From assembly GCA_043720395.1 (NCBI GenBank), contig JAYSSR010000078.1, positions 1-64,000 on the forward strand: a stretch of DNA of 64,000 bases, read 5' to 3'. The position numbers and the translations under genes were made by a program. This DNA comes from JANOYY01 sp043720395 (GTDB taxonomy: Bacteria > Actinomycetota > Acidimicrobiia > Acidimicrobiales > JANYDT01). Below the pieces are notes generated by a model, which saw only the letters and a program-made list of their open reading frames with translations, was not told the DNA's origin and did not search any database. Position 1 is the first letter of the stretch. Each line of letters opens with the position of its first letter. Below are positions 63,000 to 64,000 of the stretch, piece by piece.

Positions 63000-64000
63000 A
63001 GCTCTACCTCGGTTCCACTGCCAGGCGTCGATCGGATTTCGACCGCGCCGCCCACCTGATTCATACGTGCACGTATCGACCCGGTGATGCCCCGACGTGA
63101 GGGGTCGGTCTCTCTGATCGCGAAACCGACGCCGTTGTCGGCGATCGTGACCAGCGTCCGATTCTCGTTTGCACCCGCGGCGGTGTCGACGAACACGGTG
63201 ACGCGGGTCGCGTGCGCGTGCTTGGCAGCGTTGGCGAGCGCTTCGGCGGTCGCCCCGATCAGCGCCTTGCGGACCTCGGCGGACGGCTCGCTCTCACCGT
63301 CGTCGACTGCCGTCATCCCGACCGGGAGGTCATGGTCCAGCACCGCTCGGTCGACGGTCGCGCGGACGCCCGCAACCAGCGTCGTGATCTCCCGATCGGC
63401 CCCGCCGAAGAGGTACGAGCGCAACTCACGGTCGGTGCGCTTTGCCGTATCGGCAAGCTGCGGATCGGTCGCACGGGCGCGGCGCTCGACGAGAGACAGC
63501 GTCTGGAGAACGCCATCGTGCATGGTGCGGGCGAAGTCTTCGCGGGCGCGCACGGTTGCGACCTCGTTCTCCGCCCGGCGGAGCTGCATCGCGATCCAGC
63601 CCGCGATGAAACCCCAGATGGACGAGAACACGGCAGTGTTCGCCAGAGAACCGAGGATGTTGGCGTTCCAGGGTCCGTCGTAGCCGTTGAGCACTGCGCT
63701 GAGATAGCGGCCAAGGGCCATGAGCAGTCCGGCCGCAAAGCCGGCGGCTGGACCGAATGCGATGCCGGTGCTCGCCACCGCGCAGACCGGCCAACTCGCG
63801 GTCACCGATTGTCCGGGATAGAAGACGTGGTCGGCCTTGAACGCGAAACCGTCGAGGAGGTAGAGCGACAGCGCCGTGAGGACGTCGGCGATGACCGTCG
63901 GCAACCTCAGCGCGCGGGCGGTGTCGCGCACGGCGAATCGGGTCGACGTGATGGTCACCGCGGTCGCCGCGGCCAACACGATGATGAGCACCACGGGATG
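62987..64000 (-). CDS. NarL-partner sensor histidine kinase, 5' end beyond window
   Basis: At least 335 residues, and the frame stays open to the window end, so the start is missing. The visible N-terminal part has five or so membrane helices (VLIIVLAAATAVTI, SWPVCAVASTGIAFGPAAGF, TAVFSSIWGFIAGWIAMQLR). Then the HisKA_3 dimerisation helix has its phospho-acceptor His in FARTMHDGVLQTLSLVERRA, and the HATPase_c domain has AEALANAAKHAHATRV (N box), IADNGVGFAI and GITGSIRARMNQVGGAVEI. It should phosphorylate the overlapping response regulator. The signal is unknown. Confidence 0.9.
   Translation of the reverse strand, partial: HPVVLIIVLAAATAVTITSTRFAVRDTARALRLPTVIADVLTALSLYLLDGFAFKADHVFYPGQSVTASWPVCAVASTGIAFGPAAGFAAGLLMALGRYLSAVLNGYDGPWNANILGSLANTAVFSSIWGFIAGWIAMQLRRAENEVATVRAREDFARTMHDGVLQTLSLVERRARATDPQLADTAKRTDRELRSYLFGGADREITTLVAGVRATVDRAVLDHDLPVGMTAVDDGESEPSAEVRKALIGATAEALANAAKHAHATRVTVFVDTAAGANENRTLVTIADNGVGFAIRETDPSRRGITGSIRARMNQVGGAVEIRSTPGSGTEVELWGP

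Overview
The window is high-GC chromosomal DNA from an actinobacterium. The gene set (uvrC, rapZ, yvcK, gap, pgk, tpiA and secG on one strand, a lone WXG100-like protein, GT87-type sugar transferases, DUF559 and S9 families) and the codon style fit Actinomycetota, and I would guess the class Acidimicrobiia. That placement is inference from gene content, not a computed phylogeny.

Layout. 1-4.2 kb is a decayed accessory patch: a Calx-beta repeat protein broken by a 1-base frameshift and joined to an IS110 transposase fragment, two poorly known genes, an antitoxin/toxin-like pair whose toxin is split by a 10-bp tandem duplication, tRNA-Leu(GAG), and a fourfold inverted motif. 4.2-6.1 kb carries an SGNH lipoprotein, a membrane protein and secG. 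6.4-12.0 kb is a complete Opp/Dpp-type peptide ABC transporter (oppABCDF), which sits between tpiA and secG. 12.2-20.2 kb is the housekeeping run uvrC, methyltransferase, rapZ, yvcK, gap, pgk, tpiA, all on the minus strand, with no whiA between yvcK and gap. 21.3-29.4 kb holds transketolase, transaldolase, a sulfurtransferase, glycerol-3-phosphate dehydrogenase and a UbiB-family kinase. 29.3-44.4 kb is a surface-polysaccharide locus: an initiating sugar-phosphate transferase, seven further glycosyltransferase domains or genes, an acyltransferase, an O-methyltransferase, a Wzx-type flippase, and a GT87 domain fused in frame to an O-antigen ligase/polymerase domain. 44.5-50.2 kb has a WXG100-like gene, an S1-domain protein and the overlapping trpCFBA operon. 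50.4-64 kb has an AbiEi/DUF559-like gene, an atypical SDR-like protein with a zinc ribbon, an unknown gene, two adjacent fold-type II PLP enzymes, an S9 peptidase, a classical SDR, a secreted Spherulin-4-like protein, and a response regulator/histidine kinase pair cut by the window end.

The most notable non-genic signal is two separate families of roughly 75-80 bp palindromic repeats. Family 1 (five copies, 6-46.5 kb) has a conserved outer stem containing CGCGGTACAT. Family 2 (four copies, 50-62.3 kb) is built from four units of GTGGCCYCAAATCGG in ++-- order. One family-1 copy lies inside the polysaccharide gene, exactly between its two domains, and is read through in frame. Two family-2 copies bracket the DUF559 gene. 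Further unrelated palindromes lie between gap and pgk and between tkt and tal.
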